A stretch of DNA of 64,000 bases from an uncultured Prevotella sp. GTDB taxonomy: Bacteria; Bacteroidota; Bacteroidia; Bacteroidales; Bacteroidaceae. The DNA is taken from assembly GCA_900315545.1 (NCBI GenBank), contig OMZM01000009.1, positions 28,549-92,548 of the forward strand, read 5' to 3'. Shown here in pieces: positions 18,493 to 29,100 of the stretch (position 1 is the first letter of the stretch; every line of letters begins with the position of its first letter). The notes under the pieces are model-generated. The model was not told the origin of the DNA, searched no databases, and worked only from the letters and a program-made list of their open reading frames with translations. The translations under genes and the position numbers were made by a program.

Positions 18493-19038
18493 ATGGACAA
18501 AAGAAACGAAAATACAGAACAGCAGTTCCGGGAAGTGTTGAATGAATGTCGCTCTCTTTTCGAGAAGAAACTGCACGACTACAGTGCCTCGTGGCGCATA
18601 CTGCGACCCGAGTCGCTGACCGACCAGCTGTATATCAAGGCTAAGAGAATACGCTCGATAGAGATAAAGAAGTGCAGCAAGATTGACGAGGGCATACGCC
18701 CTGAGTTCATAGCACTGATAAACTACGGCATCGTGGGACTGATACAGCTCGACAAGGGCTTTGCCGACAACGTAGACATAAGCAACGACGAGGCGATGCA
18801 ACTCTACGACCGATATGCCGACGAGGCTCTGCAACTGATGCTGAAGAAAAACCACGACTACGACGAGGCGTGGCGACAGATGCGCGTGAGCAGCTATACA
18901 GACCTCATACTGACTAAGTTGCAGCGCGTGAAGGAACTGGAGGAAATAGACGGTCAGGCTCTCGTCAGCGAGGGCGTGGATGCCAACTACATGGACATCA
19001 TCAACTATGCCGTGTTTGGAGCAATAAAAACAAAATAG
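18493..19038 (+). CDS. DUF1599 domain protein (two copies)
   Basis: 181 residues built from two halves of the same domain: LFEKKLHDYSASWRILRPES (about 18-37) and LMLKKNHDYDEAWRQMRVSS (about 116-135). Each is followed by a helix with K-x-x-R-(I/V)-(R/K). This DUF1599 (nucleotide-modification-associated) architecture is common in Bacteroidales at the head of a DoxX-tpiA-folE cluster. Its biochemical role is unknown; the fold has been compared with MazG/dUTPase-type all-alpha proteins. No signal peptide, so it is cytoplasmic. First gene of a seven-gene rightward run, with a strong promoter directly upstream. Confidence 0.8.
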   Translation: MDKRNENTEQQFREVLNECRSLFEKKLHDYSASWRILRPESLTDQLYIKAKRIRSIEIKKCSKIDEGIRPEFIALINYGIVGLIQLDKGFADNVDISNDEAMQLYDRYADEALQLMLKKNHDYDEAWRQMRVSSYTDLILTKLQRVKELEEIDGQALVSEGVDANYMDIINYAVFGAIKTK

Positions 19039-19052
19039 ACAGACAACCGACA

Positions 19053-20405
19053 ATGCTGAGAAAAATCATTGTGAACATCTGCCGCATGCTGCTGGCTGTG
19101 GTCTTCATATTCTCTGGATTTGTGAAGGCTATAGACCCGCTGGGCACGGTCTACAAGATGCAGGACTATCTCGCAGCGGCTCACTCTGCCATTGCTGCGG
19201 CACCGGAATGGCTGCTGACAGCATGCGCCATAGCACTCTCCACGATGGAGTTTCTGCTCGGAATATTCCTGTTCTTCGGTTTCCACAGGCGAGTCGTAAC
19301 GAAGCTGACACTTGTCTTCATGGTCATAATGACAGCCATTACGACATGGATATGGATTGCCGACCCCGTGAAAGACTGCGGATGCTTCGGCGACGCACTG
19401 ATACTGACAAACACACAGACACTGCTGAAAAACATCATACTGCTGGCATGCGCCGTAACGGTTGCCCTGCGACACGACGACATAATAAGATACATATCGC
19501 TGGACACGCAGTGGATAGTAGTCAACTATACCATACTGTTCATTGCCGGCATAACGGCATGGAGCCTGTACGACCTGCCGCTGTTCGATTTCCGCCCATA
19601 CCACGTCGGCGCAGACTTCCGACAGGACACGGAAATACCGGAAGGGGCAGAGCAACCGCAGTTTGAAACAACATTCATCTTGCAGAAAAACGGCGAGCAG
19701 CGCGAGTTTACGATAGACAACTATCCCGACTCGACATGGACATTCGTCGACAGCCACACCACGCAGACAAGCGAGGGATACGTCCCGCCGATGCACGACT
19801 TCAGCATAGAGGATAAGGCTACGGGCACCAACCTGACCGACAGCATAGCCAAACGCGACGGCTACACGTTCCTGCTGATAGCACCAGACCTTGAAAAGGC
19901 TGCCGACAGCAACTTCGGATATATCGACCGAATATACGAATACTGCACGGCTAACGGCTATCCGTTCTGCTGTCTGACCGCATCGGGCGACAAGGCGCAG
20001 CAGGAATGGCGCGACAAGACAGGAGCGGAATATCCATTCTACTTCACCGACCACACTACGCTGAAGACAATGATACGCAGCAATCCAGGACTGATGCTCC
20101 TGAAAGACGGCAAGATAATAGGCAAATGGAGCCACAACAACCTGCCTGCAATAAACGAAGAGTCGCCGATGGCTGACAAGGCGGGCATTGCCGACAACGT
20201 AAAGAAAAGCAACTCGCGCAAAGCACTCAGCGTAATACTGTGGTTCATCATACCGCTCATACTGCTGACTCTTGCCGACAGGCTCTGGACTTGGAGCAAA
20301 TGGGTGAAAAGAATAGCACTGATAAAGGAAAGAAAACAACAAAATAAAAATAACAACGACAATGAGAAAAAAGATTGTAGCAGGCAACTGGAAAATGAAT
20401 CTTAA
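19053..20405 (+). CDS. DoxX/MauE-like membrane protein with thioredoxin-like C-terminal domain
   Basis: 450 residues. The N-terminal half has four to five membrane helices beginning [20 protein letters not shown] and the C-x-C-F-G-D motif ([10 protein letters not shown]) typical of DoxX/MauE-type redox membrane proteins. The C-terminal half reads like a thioredoxin fold ending [16 protein letters not shown] but lacks a C-x-x-C at the usual place (IAPDLEKA), so it may bind rather than reduce partners. A last membrane helix follows. Widely conserved before tpiA in Bacteroidales. The last 44 nt overlap tpiA in another frame, so translation is probably coupled. Confidence 0.75.
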   Translation: MLRKIIVNICRMLLAVVFIFSGFVKAIDPLGTVYKMQDYLAAAHSAIAAAPEWLLTACAIALSTMEFLLGIFLFFGFHRRVVTKLTLVFMVIMTAITTWIWIADPVKDCGCFGDALILTNTQTLLKNIILLACAVTVALRHDDIIRYISLDTQWIVVNYTILFIAGITAWSLYDLPLFDFRPYHVGADFRQDTEIPEGAEQPQFETTFILQKNGEQREFTIDNYPDSTWTFVDSHTTQTSEGYVPPMHDFSIEDKATGTNLTDSIAKRDGYTFLLIAPDLEKAADSNFGYIDRIYEYCTANGYPFCCLTASGDKAQQEWRDKTGAEYPFYFTDHTTLKTMIRSNPGLMLLKDGKIIGKWSHNNLPAINEESPMADKAGIADNVKKSNSRKALSVILWFIIPLILLTLADRLWTWSKWVKRIALIKERKQQNKNNNDNEKKDCSRQLENES

Positions 20406-21120
20406 CCTGCAAGAAGGCGTAGCTCTGGCTACAGAACTTAACGAGACACTGAAAAACGAAAAGGCTAACTGCGAAGTCATCATCTGCACACCGTTCATCC
20501 ATCTGGCAAAGGTGGCTGACTGCATCGACCAGAACGTGCTGAAACTCGGAGCAGAAAACTGTGCCGACAAGGAAAAAGGTGCCTACACGGGAGAAGTGTC
20601 GGCAGAAATGGTGAAGTCGACAGGCGCACAATACGTCATTCTCGGACACTCGGAACGACGCCAATACTACAACGAAACGGCTGAGATACTGCGCGAAAAG
20701 GTATTGCTCGCACTGAAAAACAACCTGAAAGTGATATTCTGCATAGGCGAAACACTGGAAGAACGCGAAGCAAACAAGCAAAACGAAGTAGTGAAAGCAG
20801 AACTGGAAGGAAGCGTTTTCAACCTGACAAAAGACGAATTTGCCAACATCGTCATAGCATACGAGCCTATCTGGGCTATCGGCACAGGAAAGACGGCAAC
20901 GGCAGAACAAGCAGAGGAAATACACGCATACATACGCTCACTCGTGGCTGAACACTACGACAGCGAGACAGCTGACAACACAAGCATTCTCTACGGAGGA
21001 AGCTGCAAGGCAAGCAACGCTCCAGAACTGTTCGGAAAGCCAGACATCGATGGCGGACTGATAGGTGGAGCATCGCTGAAGACTGCCGACTTCAAGGGCA
21101 TTATAGATGCATGGAAATAA
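20362..21120 (+). CDS. tpiA: Triosephosphate isomerase
   Basis: 252 residues, full length. The active-site residues are visible: Lys11 in AGNWKMN, His96 in LGHSERR and Glu168 in [14 protein letters not shown], plus the phosphate-binding [10 protein letters not shown] loop near the end. It interconverts dihydroxyacetone phosphate and glyceraldehyde 3-phosphate in the cytoplasm. It starts inside the 3' end of the DoxX-like gene and is followed by the SPOR-domain gene after 24 nt. Confidence 0.98.
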   Translation: MRKKIVAGNWKMNLNLQEGVALATELNETLKNEKANCEVIICTPFIHLAKVADCIDQNVLKLGAENCADKEKGAYTGEVSAEMVKSTGAQYVILGHSERRQYYNETAEILREKVLLALKNNLKVIFCIGETLEEREANKQNEVVKAELEGSVFNLTKDEFANIVIAYEPIWAIGTGKTATAEQAEEIHAYIRSLVAEHYDSETADNTSILYGGSCKASNAPELFGKPDIDGGLIGGASLKTADFKGIIDAWK

Positions 21121-21144
21121 TTGTAATATAACAAAAACATAAAC

Positions 21145-21801
21145 ATGAAACAACTAATTGCAGTAATCGCCTTCTTGCTTGCAGGCATGACTTCGGTCAG
21201 CGCACAGTCGATAGTCGAACACCTGCAAAAAGACGAACAGGACAAGGGAAAGGTAAAAGTAAACCACAGCAAGGAGATTGACCAACTTGTAAACGGAGAA
21301 ACAAAGGTCATCACCCCTACCCCTGCACCAACGAAACAGGACGACAACAAGACACAGCAGAAACAAGAAAATGCTCCGCAGAAGCCGGACAGTACAGCCA
21401 GCAAGAATAACGAAAGCAAAGACAACGACAGCGAAAACGAGCCAAAGGCAGAAACAAGGCATCGCACCGTAGTTTCGCACAACGACCTCGACACCGAGTC
21501 GCATACTGTCGACACGAGAAAGAAGGTAATGAGAAATGCACAGAAGGTTACGGGCTACAGAGTGCAGGTCTATTCTGGAGGCAGTTCGCGCAACGACAGA
21601 CAGAAAGCACAGGCAGCGTCGAACAAAATCAAGGCAAAATATCCTAATCTGCCAGTCTACGTACACTTCTATTCGCCAAGCTGGAAATGCAGGGTAGGCA
21701 ACTTCAGAAGCTACGAAGAAGCCAACAAGGTGCTGAAACAGATGAAGGCACTGGGCTACAGCTCGGCTTGCATCGTGAAAGGAAAGATTACTGTACAATA
21801 A
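21145..21801 (+). CDS. SPOR-domain cell envelope protein
   Basis: 218 residues. Signal peptide MKQLIAVIAFLLAGMTSVSA, a low-complexity linker rich in Q, N, K, D and E (about 45-125), then a SPOR domain (about 135-218: GYRVQVYSGGSSRNDRQKAQ ... WKCRVGNFRSYEEANKVLKQ). SPOR domains bind denuded peptidoglycan glycan strands at the division site. It is in the periplasm and probably takes part in cell division or wall remodelling. Its position between tpiA and folE is a usual Bacteroidales arrangement. Confidence 0.85.
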   Translation: MKQLIAVIAFLLAGMTSVSAQSIVEHLQKDEQDKGKVKVNHSKEIDQLVNGETKVITPTPAPTKQDDNKTQQKQENAPQKPDSTASKNNESKDNDSENEPKAETRHRTVVSHNDLDTESHTVDTRKKVMRNAQKVTGYRVQVYSGGSSRNDRQKAQAASNKIKAKYPNLPVYVHFYSPSWKCRVGNFRSYEEANKVLKQMKALGYSSACIVKGKITVQ

Positions 21802-21846
21802 AACAACTGCAACAAACAAAACTGTTACATAAACACAAGAATAGAA

Positions 21847-22440
21847 ATGAATCCCGAAATAGAACTGCGTGAGGGCTTGGACGAACTGGCAAGCCATTAC
21901 GAGCAAGTCCTGACACTGCTGGGCGAAGACCCAAAGAGAGAGGGCTTGCAGAAAACGCCAATGCGCGTGGCAAAAGCCATGCAGATACTGACACGCGGAT
22001 ATACGCAAGATCCGCACAAGGTACTTACCGACGCACTGTTTGAAGAGAAATACAACCAGATGGTAATAGTGAAGGACATAGACTTCTTCTCTATGTGCGA
22101 ACACCACATGCTGCCGTTCTACGGAAAGGTACACGTGGCATATATTCCTAACGGATACATTACCGGACTGAGCAAGATTGCAAGAGTGGTTGACATCTTC
22201 AGCCATCGTCTGCAAGTGCAGGAACGCATGACACAGCAGATAAAGGACTGTATAGAAGACACACTGCACCCGATGGGCGTGATGGTTGTCGTGGAGGCTA
22301 AGCACATGTGCATGCAGATGAGAGGCGTGGAGAAGCAAAACTCAATAACGACGACAAGCGACTTCAGCGGTGCATTCAACCAGGCTAAGACGCGAGAGGA
22401 ATTCATGAACCTGCTACGCGGAGAGTCAAAGCGAATTTAA
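21847..22440 (+). CDS. folE: GTP cyclohydrolase I
   Basis: 197 residues. Zinc ligands are seen in [12 protein letters not shown] (Cys84, His87), with the third cysteine in HMCMQMRG near residue 155. The blocks KTPMRVAKA and [20 protein letters not shown] are typical of the family. It converts GTP to 7,8-dihydroneopterin triphosphate, the first step of folate synthesis. The start ATG is 45 nt after the SPOR gene. Confidence 0.97.
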   Translation: MNPEIELREGLDELASHYEQVLTLLGEDPKREGLQKTPMRVAKAMQILTRGYTQDPHKVLTDALFEEKYNQMVIVKDIDFFSMCEHHMLPFYGKVHVAYIPNGYITGLSKIARVVDIFSHRLQVQERMTQQIKDCIEDTLHPMGVMVVVEAKHMCMQMRGVEKQNSITTTSDFSGAFNQAKTREEFMNLLRGESKRI

Positions 22441-22484
22441 TGCTTACTTATAAAAGTTTTAATGCTTACATATAACAGAACGAC

Positions 22485-23132
22485 ATGAACTTGACAAAGA
22501 AATATCTAAAGGCTGTCGCATCGCTCGCAGCAGGTGTTATGATGCTCGCATCGTGTGGACTTGGCGAAGACAACAACCAGTCGATGACGAAAACAGTGGA
22601 ACTGACAAAGCAGGAAATAGCTGTCAGAAACATGACGCTTAACGGTTCTTGGGAAGGAAAGCTGTACTATGTCAACAACGTAAAGCATGAAAATGATTCC
22701 ATAGACATCGTTTGGAAGACCGACACCGTAGCAAAGAAAGTTACGATAAGCGACTTCCCCGTGAAACTGTTGGCACAGTATGTTGACGACGAGAGCAAGG
22801 AGCTGATAGCGAATGCAGCCGACCAGAGCCTTGTTTTCGACTACTATTCCGTTACGAGCGACTATGTGGAGTATTACAACATGTATTATTTCAGATACCA
22901 GTTCACACCGGTTGGCAACAAAGCCGTATTCAGTGCGAACGGCGAAGACATTACGGTTACATTCATGGAGTCGCTGACCGACTACAGCAACGTGTTCTCG
23001 CCTATGGCTGTCTACTACAAACGTGTCATGTCGGGCAACATACTTATTGGCAACATTTCGTTCAAAGACAAAACATATACGGCAAACGTGCTGATGTCGA
23101 TAGGCGGAACGGAAATAGGAAAGGCTAATTAA
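22485..23132 (+). CDS. Lipoprotein, DUF4840-like
   Basis: 215 residues. The N-terminus SLAAGVMMLASCGLGED has a lipobox with the cysteine near residue 24. The rest is predicted beta-rich, with alternating YYNMYYFRYQF and VYYKRVMSGNIL strands, resembling the DUF4840 lipoproteins of Bacteroidales; that family name comes from memory of the pattern and is tentative. It lies between folE and exonuclease III with short gaps (44 and 23 nt), so it is probably cotranscribed, but no functional link is evident. Confidence 0.65.
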   Translation: MNLTKKYLKAVASLAAGVMMLASCGLGEDNNQSMTKTVELTKQEIAVRNMTLNGSWEGKLYYVNNVKHENDSIDIVWKTDTVAKKVTISDFPVKLLAQYVDDESKELIANAADQSLVFDYYSVTSDYVEYYNMYYFRYQFTPVGNKAVFSANGEDITVTFMESLTDYSNVFSPMAVYYKRVMSGNILIGNISFKDKTYTANVLMSIGGTEIGKAN

Positions 23133-23155
23133 ACATTTATACAAAACATATTATT

Positions 23156-23905
23156 ATGAAACTGATTTCTTGGAATGTCAACGGACTGAGGGCATGCGTG
23201 GGCAAAGGATTTGAGGAGATTTTCAGGCAGCTTGATGCCGACTTCTTCTGTCTGCAAGAAACGAAGATGCAGGAAGGACAACTTGACCTGGCTTTCGAGG
23301 GTTATGAGTCCTACTGGAACTATGCCGATAAGAAAGGCTATTCCGGTACGGCTATCTTTACGAAACACCATCCTGTCAGCGTAACATACGGCATGGGCAT
23401 TGACGAACACGACCACGAGGGACGTGTCATTACGCTGGAAATGGATGATTTCTATCTTGTTACGGTATATACGCCGAATGCTCAAGACGGTCTGAGAAGG
23501 CTCGCCTACCGCATGACTTGGGACGATGATTTCAGGAAATACGTTGATGCTCTCGACAAGAAGAAGCCCGTGATTGTCTGCGGGGACATGAACGTGGCAC
23601 ACCAGGAGATAGACCTGAAGAATCCGAAGACAAACCACAAGAATGCAGGATTTACCGACGAGGAGCGAGAGAAATTCACACTGCTACTCGGCGACGGCTT
23701 CATTGACACCTTCAGGGAGCTGCATCCAGAGGACATTGTCTACTCATGGTGGTCGTACAGGTTTAAGGCACGCGAAAAGAACGCAGGCTGGCGCATCGAC
23801 TACTTCCTTGCATCGGAGAGAATGAGGCAGAACATCGAGGGTGCCGGCATTCACACTGAGATTTATGGATCGGACCATTGCCCGGTTGAACTGACGATAA
23901 AATGA
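23156..23905 (+). CDS. xth: Exodeoxyribonuclease III (AP endonuclease family)
   Basis: 249 residues of the endonuclease/exonuclease/phosphatase fold. Motifs in order: ISWNVNGLRA, CLQETKMQ (metal-binding Glu), VYTPNAQ, VCGDMNVAHQEIDL, WWSYRFKAREKNAGWRIDYF and the catalytic GSDHCPV near the C-terminus. It cuts DNA at abasic sites and removes 3' blocking groups in base excision repair. Last gene of the run that starts at 18493. Confidence 0.95.
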   Translation: MKLISWNVNGLRACVGKGFEEIFRQLDADFFCLQETKMQEGQLDLAFEGYESYWNYADKKGYSGTAIFTKHHPVSVTYGMGIDEHDHEGRVITLEMDDFYLVTVYTPNAQDGLRRLAYRMTWDDDFRKYVDALDKKKPVIVCGDMNVAHQEIDLKNPKTNHKNAGFTDEEREKFTLLLGDGFIDTFRELHPEDIVYSWWSYRFKAREKNAGWRIDYFLASERMRQNIEGAGIHTEIYGSDHCPVELTIK

Positions 23906-23963
23906 CATGTTGTTTACAAAATAAAACATTACACCTTATTATATTTAAAATATCATAATAATT

Positions 23964-23994
23964 TTTGTCGTTTAATGAGAAAACAATAATTTTG
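23964..23994 (+). promoter_or_regulatory. Promoter for the M6 protease gene
   Basis: TTTG (23964-23967), a 19-nt gap and TAATTTTGCA (-7 box 23987-23994). It overlaps an upstream extension of the protease frame, so translation must start at the downstream ATG (24046). Confidence 0.75.
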
Positions 23995-24045
23995 CAACGA
24001 TTTTTAGAAAATAACAAACAAACAAATAACATTTATAATTTGAAA

Positions 24046-25818
24046 ATGAAAAAATTTATTCTTTCAGCACTCATGATGGCGATCTCACTGACTATGAGTG
24101 CTATCCCTGCTAAAAGGGAGTGGAAATCATTTAAACAAAGTGACGGAACAATGGTTACACTGATGCTTGTCGGCGACGAAAACTTCCATTGCTTCCAGAC
24201 AACAGACGGACTGCCTGTTGTTGAATCTGACGGAAACTATTATTACGCCAACTCAAAGGGCGACTACATGCAGGCAACAAGCATGTTGGCTCACAATGTA
24301 GAAATGCGTACGGCTGAGGAAAGCAGTGCCATTGCAAGCTTGAGCAACAGCAATGACATAGACAGAATGTGGAAGGCTGCGCCTAACATGCAGAACCTGC
24401 GCCACAAGACCATCGGTGTGCCTTCCGGCGACTTCACAGGAAGCAAAAAGGGTATCATCATCCTTGTTTCATTCAACAATCTCGACTTCACTATCGAAAA
24501 CCCACAGCAGGCTTTCAGCGACCTCGCCAACAAGGAAGGATATACCAACAGCTATGGTGCCATCGGCAGCGTACACGACTATTTCAAGAGCATGAGCCGT
24601 GGCGTGTTCGACCTTACGTTCGACGTTGTAGGTCCATACAAGGCTCCACAGAATGTTGAATACTATGGCAAGAACGGCACATACGGCACTGACACTAACG
24701 TCAGACAGCTCATCACATGGGCAATGAGAGAGGCTGACAAGGACGTAAACTATAAGGATTACGACTGGGACGGCGACGGCGAAGTTGACCAGGTGTTCGT
24801 TCTTTATGCAGGATATGCTGAAGCACAGTATGCACCATCATGGACTATTTGGCCTCATGAGTCGCAGCTCGGAATGCAGTCGTTCCGTCTCGACGGCGTA
24901 ACACTTAATACATACGCTTGCGGACAGGAACTTGACGGAAACTCTGGCTCACGCATGGCTGGTCTGGGAACTATATGCCACGAGTTCACACACTGTCTCG
25001 GATTGCCTGACTTCTATGATACAAACAAAAACGAAGGCTCAACTACAAGCAACTACGGCATGGGAGACTGGGACCTGATGTGCTCTGGAAGCTACAACGG
25101 AAACAGCTGGAAACCGGCAGCATACACTGCTTACGAGCGTAACTTCTGTGGATGGCTGGATTTGGCTGAACTGAAAGAGGATGACTCATATATCATCTCA
25201 GACATGAGACCACTGGAGGACTACGGTAGCGCTTTCGTTGTTTACAATCCTGCAAACAAGAATGAGTACTATATATTTGAAAACCGTAGTCGCAAATATG
25301 GATGGGACGCAGCTCTCGCTGGACAAGGATTGCTCATCTATCACGTAAACTACATTTCTTCACGCTGGAGGAACAACACTGTAAACACAACAGGCAAGGG
25401 AGACCCATGCATGCAGGTTGTACCTGCCGACAACAATTTCGGAAGCTATAACATAGGTAAAGACTTGTGGCCTGCTACTGTTGGACTGAATGTAATAAAC
25501 ACATTCTCTGAAACGTCTACACCTGCTTCTACACTGTTCAACAACAACACAGACGGTACGAAGAAGCTGCACATAAAACTTAGCAACATCAAAGTACAGT
25601 CGAGCACAGGTATTGTTTCTTTCGTCTACAACGACGGAACAGAAGACTACTCTGCTACTGGCATTAAGAGCGTAAACGCAACAAGCAATGCAAAGTCTGG
25701 CGTCTACAGCATCAATGGTACGTTCGTTGCTGACAAGGAAAATCTGCAAGGTTTGCAGCGTGGTATCTACATCATACGCGAGGCTGACGGAACAACAAAG
25801 AAAGTGATAGTTGAATAA
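24046..25818 (+). CDS. Secreted M6-family metalloprotease with type IX-like C-terminal domain
   Basis: 590 residues from the ATG at 24046. Signal peptide MKKFILSALMMAISLTMSA. The zinc site HEFTH is at residues 312-316, followed by CLGLPDFYD, the extended signature of M6 (immune inhibitor A-like) peptidases. Before it is a DWDGDGEVDQVFVLYAGY segment that looks like a calcium-binding loop. The last 70 residues (SGVYSINGTFVADKEN ... TKKVIVE) form a sorting-type domain. Expected to be exported to the surface or medium and to degrade proteins. Single-gene transcript with its own promoter and a strong terminator. Confidence 0.87.
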   Translation: MKKFILSALMMAISLTMSAIPAKREWKSFKQSDGTMVTLMLVGDENFHCFQTTDGLPVVESDGNYYYANSKGDYMQATSMLAHNVEMRTAEESSAIASLSNSNDIDRMWKAAPNMQNLRHKTIGVPSGDFTGSKKGIIILVSFNNLDFTIENPQQAFSDLANKEGYTNSYGAIGSVHDYFKSMSRGVFDLTFDVVGPYKAPQNVEYYGKNGTYGTDTNVRQLITWAMREADKDVNYKDYDWDGDGEVDQVFVLYAGYAEAQYAPSWTIWPHESQLGMQSFRLDGVTLNTYACGQELDGNSGSRMAGLGTICHEFTHCLGLPDFYDTNKNEGSTTSNYGMGDWDLMCSGSYNGNSWKPAAYTAYERNFCGWLDLAELKEDDSYIISDMRPLEDYGSAFVVYNPANKNEYYIFENRSRKYGWDAALAGQGLLIYHVNYISSRWRNNTVNTTGKGDPCMQVVPADNNFGSYNIGKDLWPATVGLNVINTFSETSTPASTLFNNNTDGTKKLHIKLSNIKVQSSTGIVSFVYNDGTEDYSATGIKSVNATSNAKSGVYSINGTFVADKENLQGLQRGIYIIREADGTTKKVIVE

Positions 25819-25843
25819 TCTCAACAACTTAAAAATAACATTT

Positions 25844-25879
25844 ATAAGAGGATATGTCTATTTTGACATATCCTCTTAT
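25844..25879 (+). terminator. Rho-independent terminator after the M6 protease gene
   Basis: Perfect 15-bp stem, ATAAGAGGATATGTC with GACATATCCTCTTAT, 6-nt loop TATTTT, followed by TTTTTAT. Confidence 0.88.
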
Positions 25880-25890
25880 TTTTATATAGC

Positions 25891-26067
25891 TGTCCGCTAA
25901 AAAAATAGGTACTGTATTTGACGTTGAAGCGATGAAACTTGGTATTATTTGTGCTTTTTTAGCCTTTTCCAGAGTTTTTAACCCAGAAATAGTCAATCTA
26001 TACGTCCTACATGTCGGCTGTCCGACAAAAAAGACATTTCAAAACGGGCTTGATTTTTTAGCGGACA
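25891..26067. mobile_element. 177-bp MITE-like element
   Basis: Bounded by perfect 14-bp terminal inverted repeats: TGTCCGCTAAAAAA at the left and its reverse complement at the right. It has no coding capacity. Near the right end GTCGGCTGTCCGAC (26013-26026) makes a small palindrome followed by AAAAAA, which echoes the terminal repeat. No clear target duplication is seen at the flanks. It lies between the M6 protease terminator and the convergent beta-helix gene. Probably a non-autonomous relic of an insertion sequence. Confidence 0.65.
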
Positions 26068-26161
26068 CCAATAATTAAATATAAACTAAAATCGGCACAA
26101 GAAACTATTTGCATAAGTAAGTTCCTGCACCGATTGTCTATTTATGTTCCTGAAGAAAAGA

Positions 26162-29100
26162 TTACTTAACCATTACCTTGCGATTAGTCTTTTTGCCATA
26201 GATGTCGACAGACTGCATAATGTAGAGTCCCTGCTTTGTAGGACGCTCAGTATATACTTTTCCGTCAATTCCGAAGTATCTAACAGCAGCGTTGCATTCT
26301 GAGTGTACACCGTCAATATCCAGAGGAAACTCTGCTGTTACAAACCAGCCCTTTGCTTCGGCTTCTGAAATGTTGGCATCAGCTGTTCCTGGCATGAAAC
26401 TAATGTTGAACTGACGCCCCCAAGCACGATTGTAGTCGGTTATTTCAATATTGTTTACATCCTGTAACTGGTCTATTACAGTATTGATAGCGTCAACCGA
26501 CATATTGTTACCTTGCAGAGTAAGACCTTGTAGACCTGTGTTTACACTTACATCAAGTGTTGTCAGCAGGTTGTTTTCTGCTGCCAGCCACTGCAAGTAG
26601 GTGTTGTTGTGGAGGTCGAGTTCAGGAATCTTATTGTCGCCGCACTCAAGCCAGTAGAGGTAGTTGTTTTTAGTAACGTCGAGCGCACCAATGTTGTTTC
26701 CGTCAATCTTCAACCAACTGAGGTAAGGCTGATTGCTGACGTCAATCGCAGAAAGGTTGTTGTTAGCCAACTTAATCTGTGAAAGCGAAGGATTCTGAGC
26801 AAAGTCTACGCTGCTGATTTGGTTATTATTGGCAATGACGAGCGACAACTGAGCGAATTTGCTTGTAGGCAACTCGCCGAGACTGTTGTTCTCTACATTG
26901 AGCCAACGCACTGATGCGATGTCGCCGAAGTTGATGCTCTGCAACTGGTTGTCGTAGAGATAAACACCTTCGAGCTGTGTGCAGTTGCTGAGGTCAATCT
27001 CCGTCAGGTTGTTGTTTGCTGCATTGATGTTCTTCAGCAGTGTGCAGTCAGTAACGTCTAACGAAGCAATCTGGTTGTCGTAGCACATCAGTTCATCGAG
27101 ATTTACGAGTCCTGCAAGATTGAGTTCGGCAATGCTGTTGTTAGCACAGTCTATATCAATCAGTGTAGGTGTTGAAGGAAGTTCGAGCGAAGTGATGTTG
27201 TTGTCGGCTACGTCAACTCTTGAAAGTTCTGTCATGGCAGAGAGGTTGATGTCGCCAGCAATGTTGTTTACATGAACGTCGAGAACCTTCAGCGTTGAGC
27301 AGTTGGCGAGGTCAAGACCTGTGATGTTCTGCTCTGGAGCATAAAGACCTGTGATGTTACCCCAAACCTTAACTGTTCCGCCAGTGATGTCGCCAGTATA
27401 GTAGCTCAACTGAGTGTATTCCTTCAGTTCGCCATCGCCCCAGTCAATAAAGAACTTGTCGCCTGCACGACCGCCTACACCGATAGTTGCCTGAGTGGTG
27501 CTTTCATCGAAAGTAATTGTCAGCATGTTGCCGTTGAGCGGTTCACCAGAAAATTCGTATGCGCCAACGTCAATACTGTTGCCTGCAACACGTGGATTGC
27601 CTGCTATGTCGGTTTCTTCTTCTATGCCTTCGGTCAGTGTACCAGCATCAATGAACTGAGAAACGGCAGAGAGTTGCCATGAAGCCTCAAGCAGGACAGC
27701 ACGCTCAGCGTCGGTTGTAGGAACACCCTTGAATGTTGTTGGATTAACAAAGTCGGAAGCACTTGTAGCCTGATTGCCGATGGTGTTAAGAATCTGAGCC
27801 ATCATCTGGTCGTGGTTCTTAATGCCTACGTTAGCTGTGTCGCTTTCCATACGGAGCATGTTGTTCTGCAATGTTGAGTTGATGATGCGTCCGTCAATGC
27901 AGTACGCACCACCTCCCCAGAATGCCTGATTGTTGTATACAACAGAACCAATGAGACTACCTTCCGCAACAAGCGCACCACCTCCACGTCCACCCATGTT
28001 CTCACCAAATTCAGGTGCATCGGCATAACAGCCGCTTATATCAAAATAACGTGCATCGCCAAGATTGTAGAGACCACCGCCTAAAAGTCCACGACTGTCG
28101 CGAATAGTAATGTTCTGTGCTGTTCCATCGTTATAGATGGCACCACCCGAACCTGCATAGCAACGCAGAAATGTTGAGTTTACCACATTACCTTTATCAT
28201 TATAGAGACCTCCACCTGCATCGTCGGCTACGCAGTCTTCAAATAGACAGTCGCTGATGACAGCATTGCGAGCATAGACTGCCCCACCAATACCGTTGCC
28301 ATAACTTGAATGACAATAGTTCTCAGCAAAGCGGCAGCCTTCGATTGCGGCATCTCCTGTACCGTTGATGAATACTGCTCCACCATAAGAATTGTTGTCG
28401 CCTGCCCCCTCTGCCTTGAAGTAAGAAGCGCAGTTAGTAACCTGAGAATTCTTCAACTGAACGTTTCCGAGAGCATATAGACCGCCACCATGTGCCTTAG
28501 CCTGCCAAACGTTAGCATTACCTGCTGTGAGAGTAAGACCCTCTATCACTGTCAGATTGCTGATTACGTCTGCACAGTAAAGAACGTGAGATGCATTGCC
28601 TGAAGTGCCAGGAACTTCGTTTCCGTCGAGTTCCCAAGTCCAGCGATAAGAAGTTGTAGGGTCTATCTGTCGGTTCCATGTGTCGGGTTCGTCGTCGTCA
28701 CCGCTAAGAATTGTAGCATTTGCGTATGCCCAAGCCTCGTCGCTACTCTTTACTCGCTCGTCGCGAGAGTTCTCTGTACCAGCAAAACCGCCATAGAGAG
28801 ACACTCCGTCTTTCAGGATAAATGCTCTGGAAGTAGGTTTGTTGTTACGAATCAGATTAACTGGCTTATATGTTCCTGCAGCTATCCAAACTTCATCGCC
28901 AGCATTTGCTGCATCAATAGCAGCCTGCAAATCGCCCATGGCATTGCCCCATGAAGAACCGTTACCAGTTCCGTCTGTCTTAACACGAATCACTTTAGGA
29001 CCTTGTGGGTCTGTCTCTTCAGAATAAGGAAGGTCGAAATCGGTAGTTACATTTACTTGATAATACTCGCTGCCGCTAATGTCATTGTCATCGCTTACAA

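Noticed and set aside
19005-20570. A 521-codon minus-strand frame opposite the DoxX-like and tpiA genes
   Set aside because: It is antisense to two well-supported genes, is rich in C, Y and V as expected for a shadow, and matches no family.
21154-22338. A 394-codon minus-strand frame opposite SPOR and folE
   Set aside because: Antisense shadow of two recognised genes; no family match.
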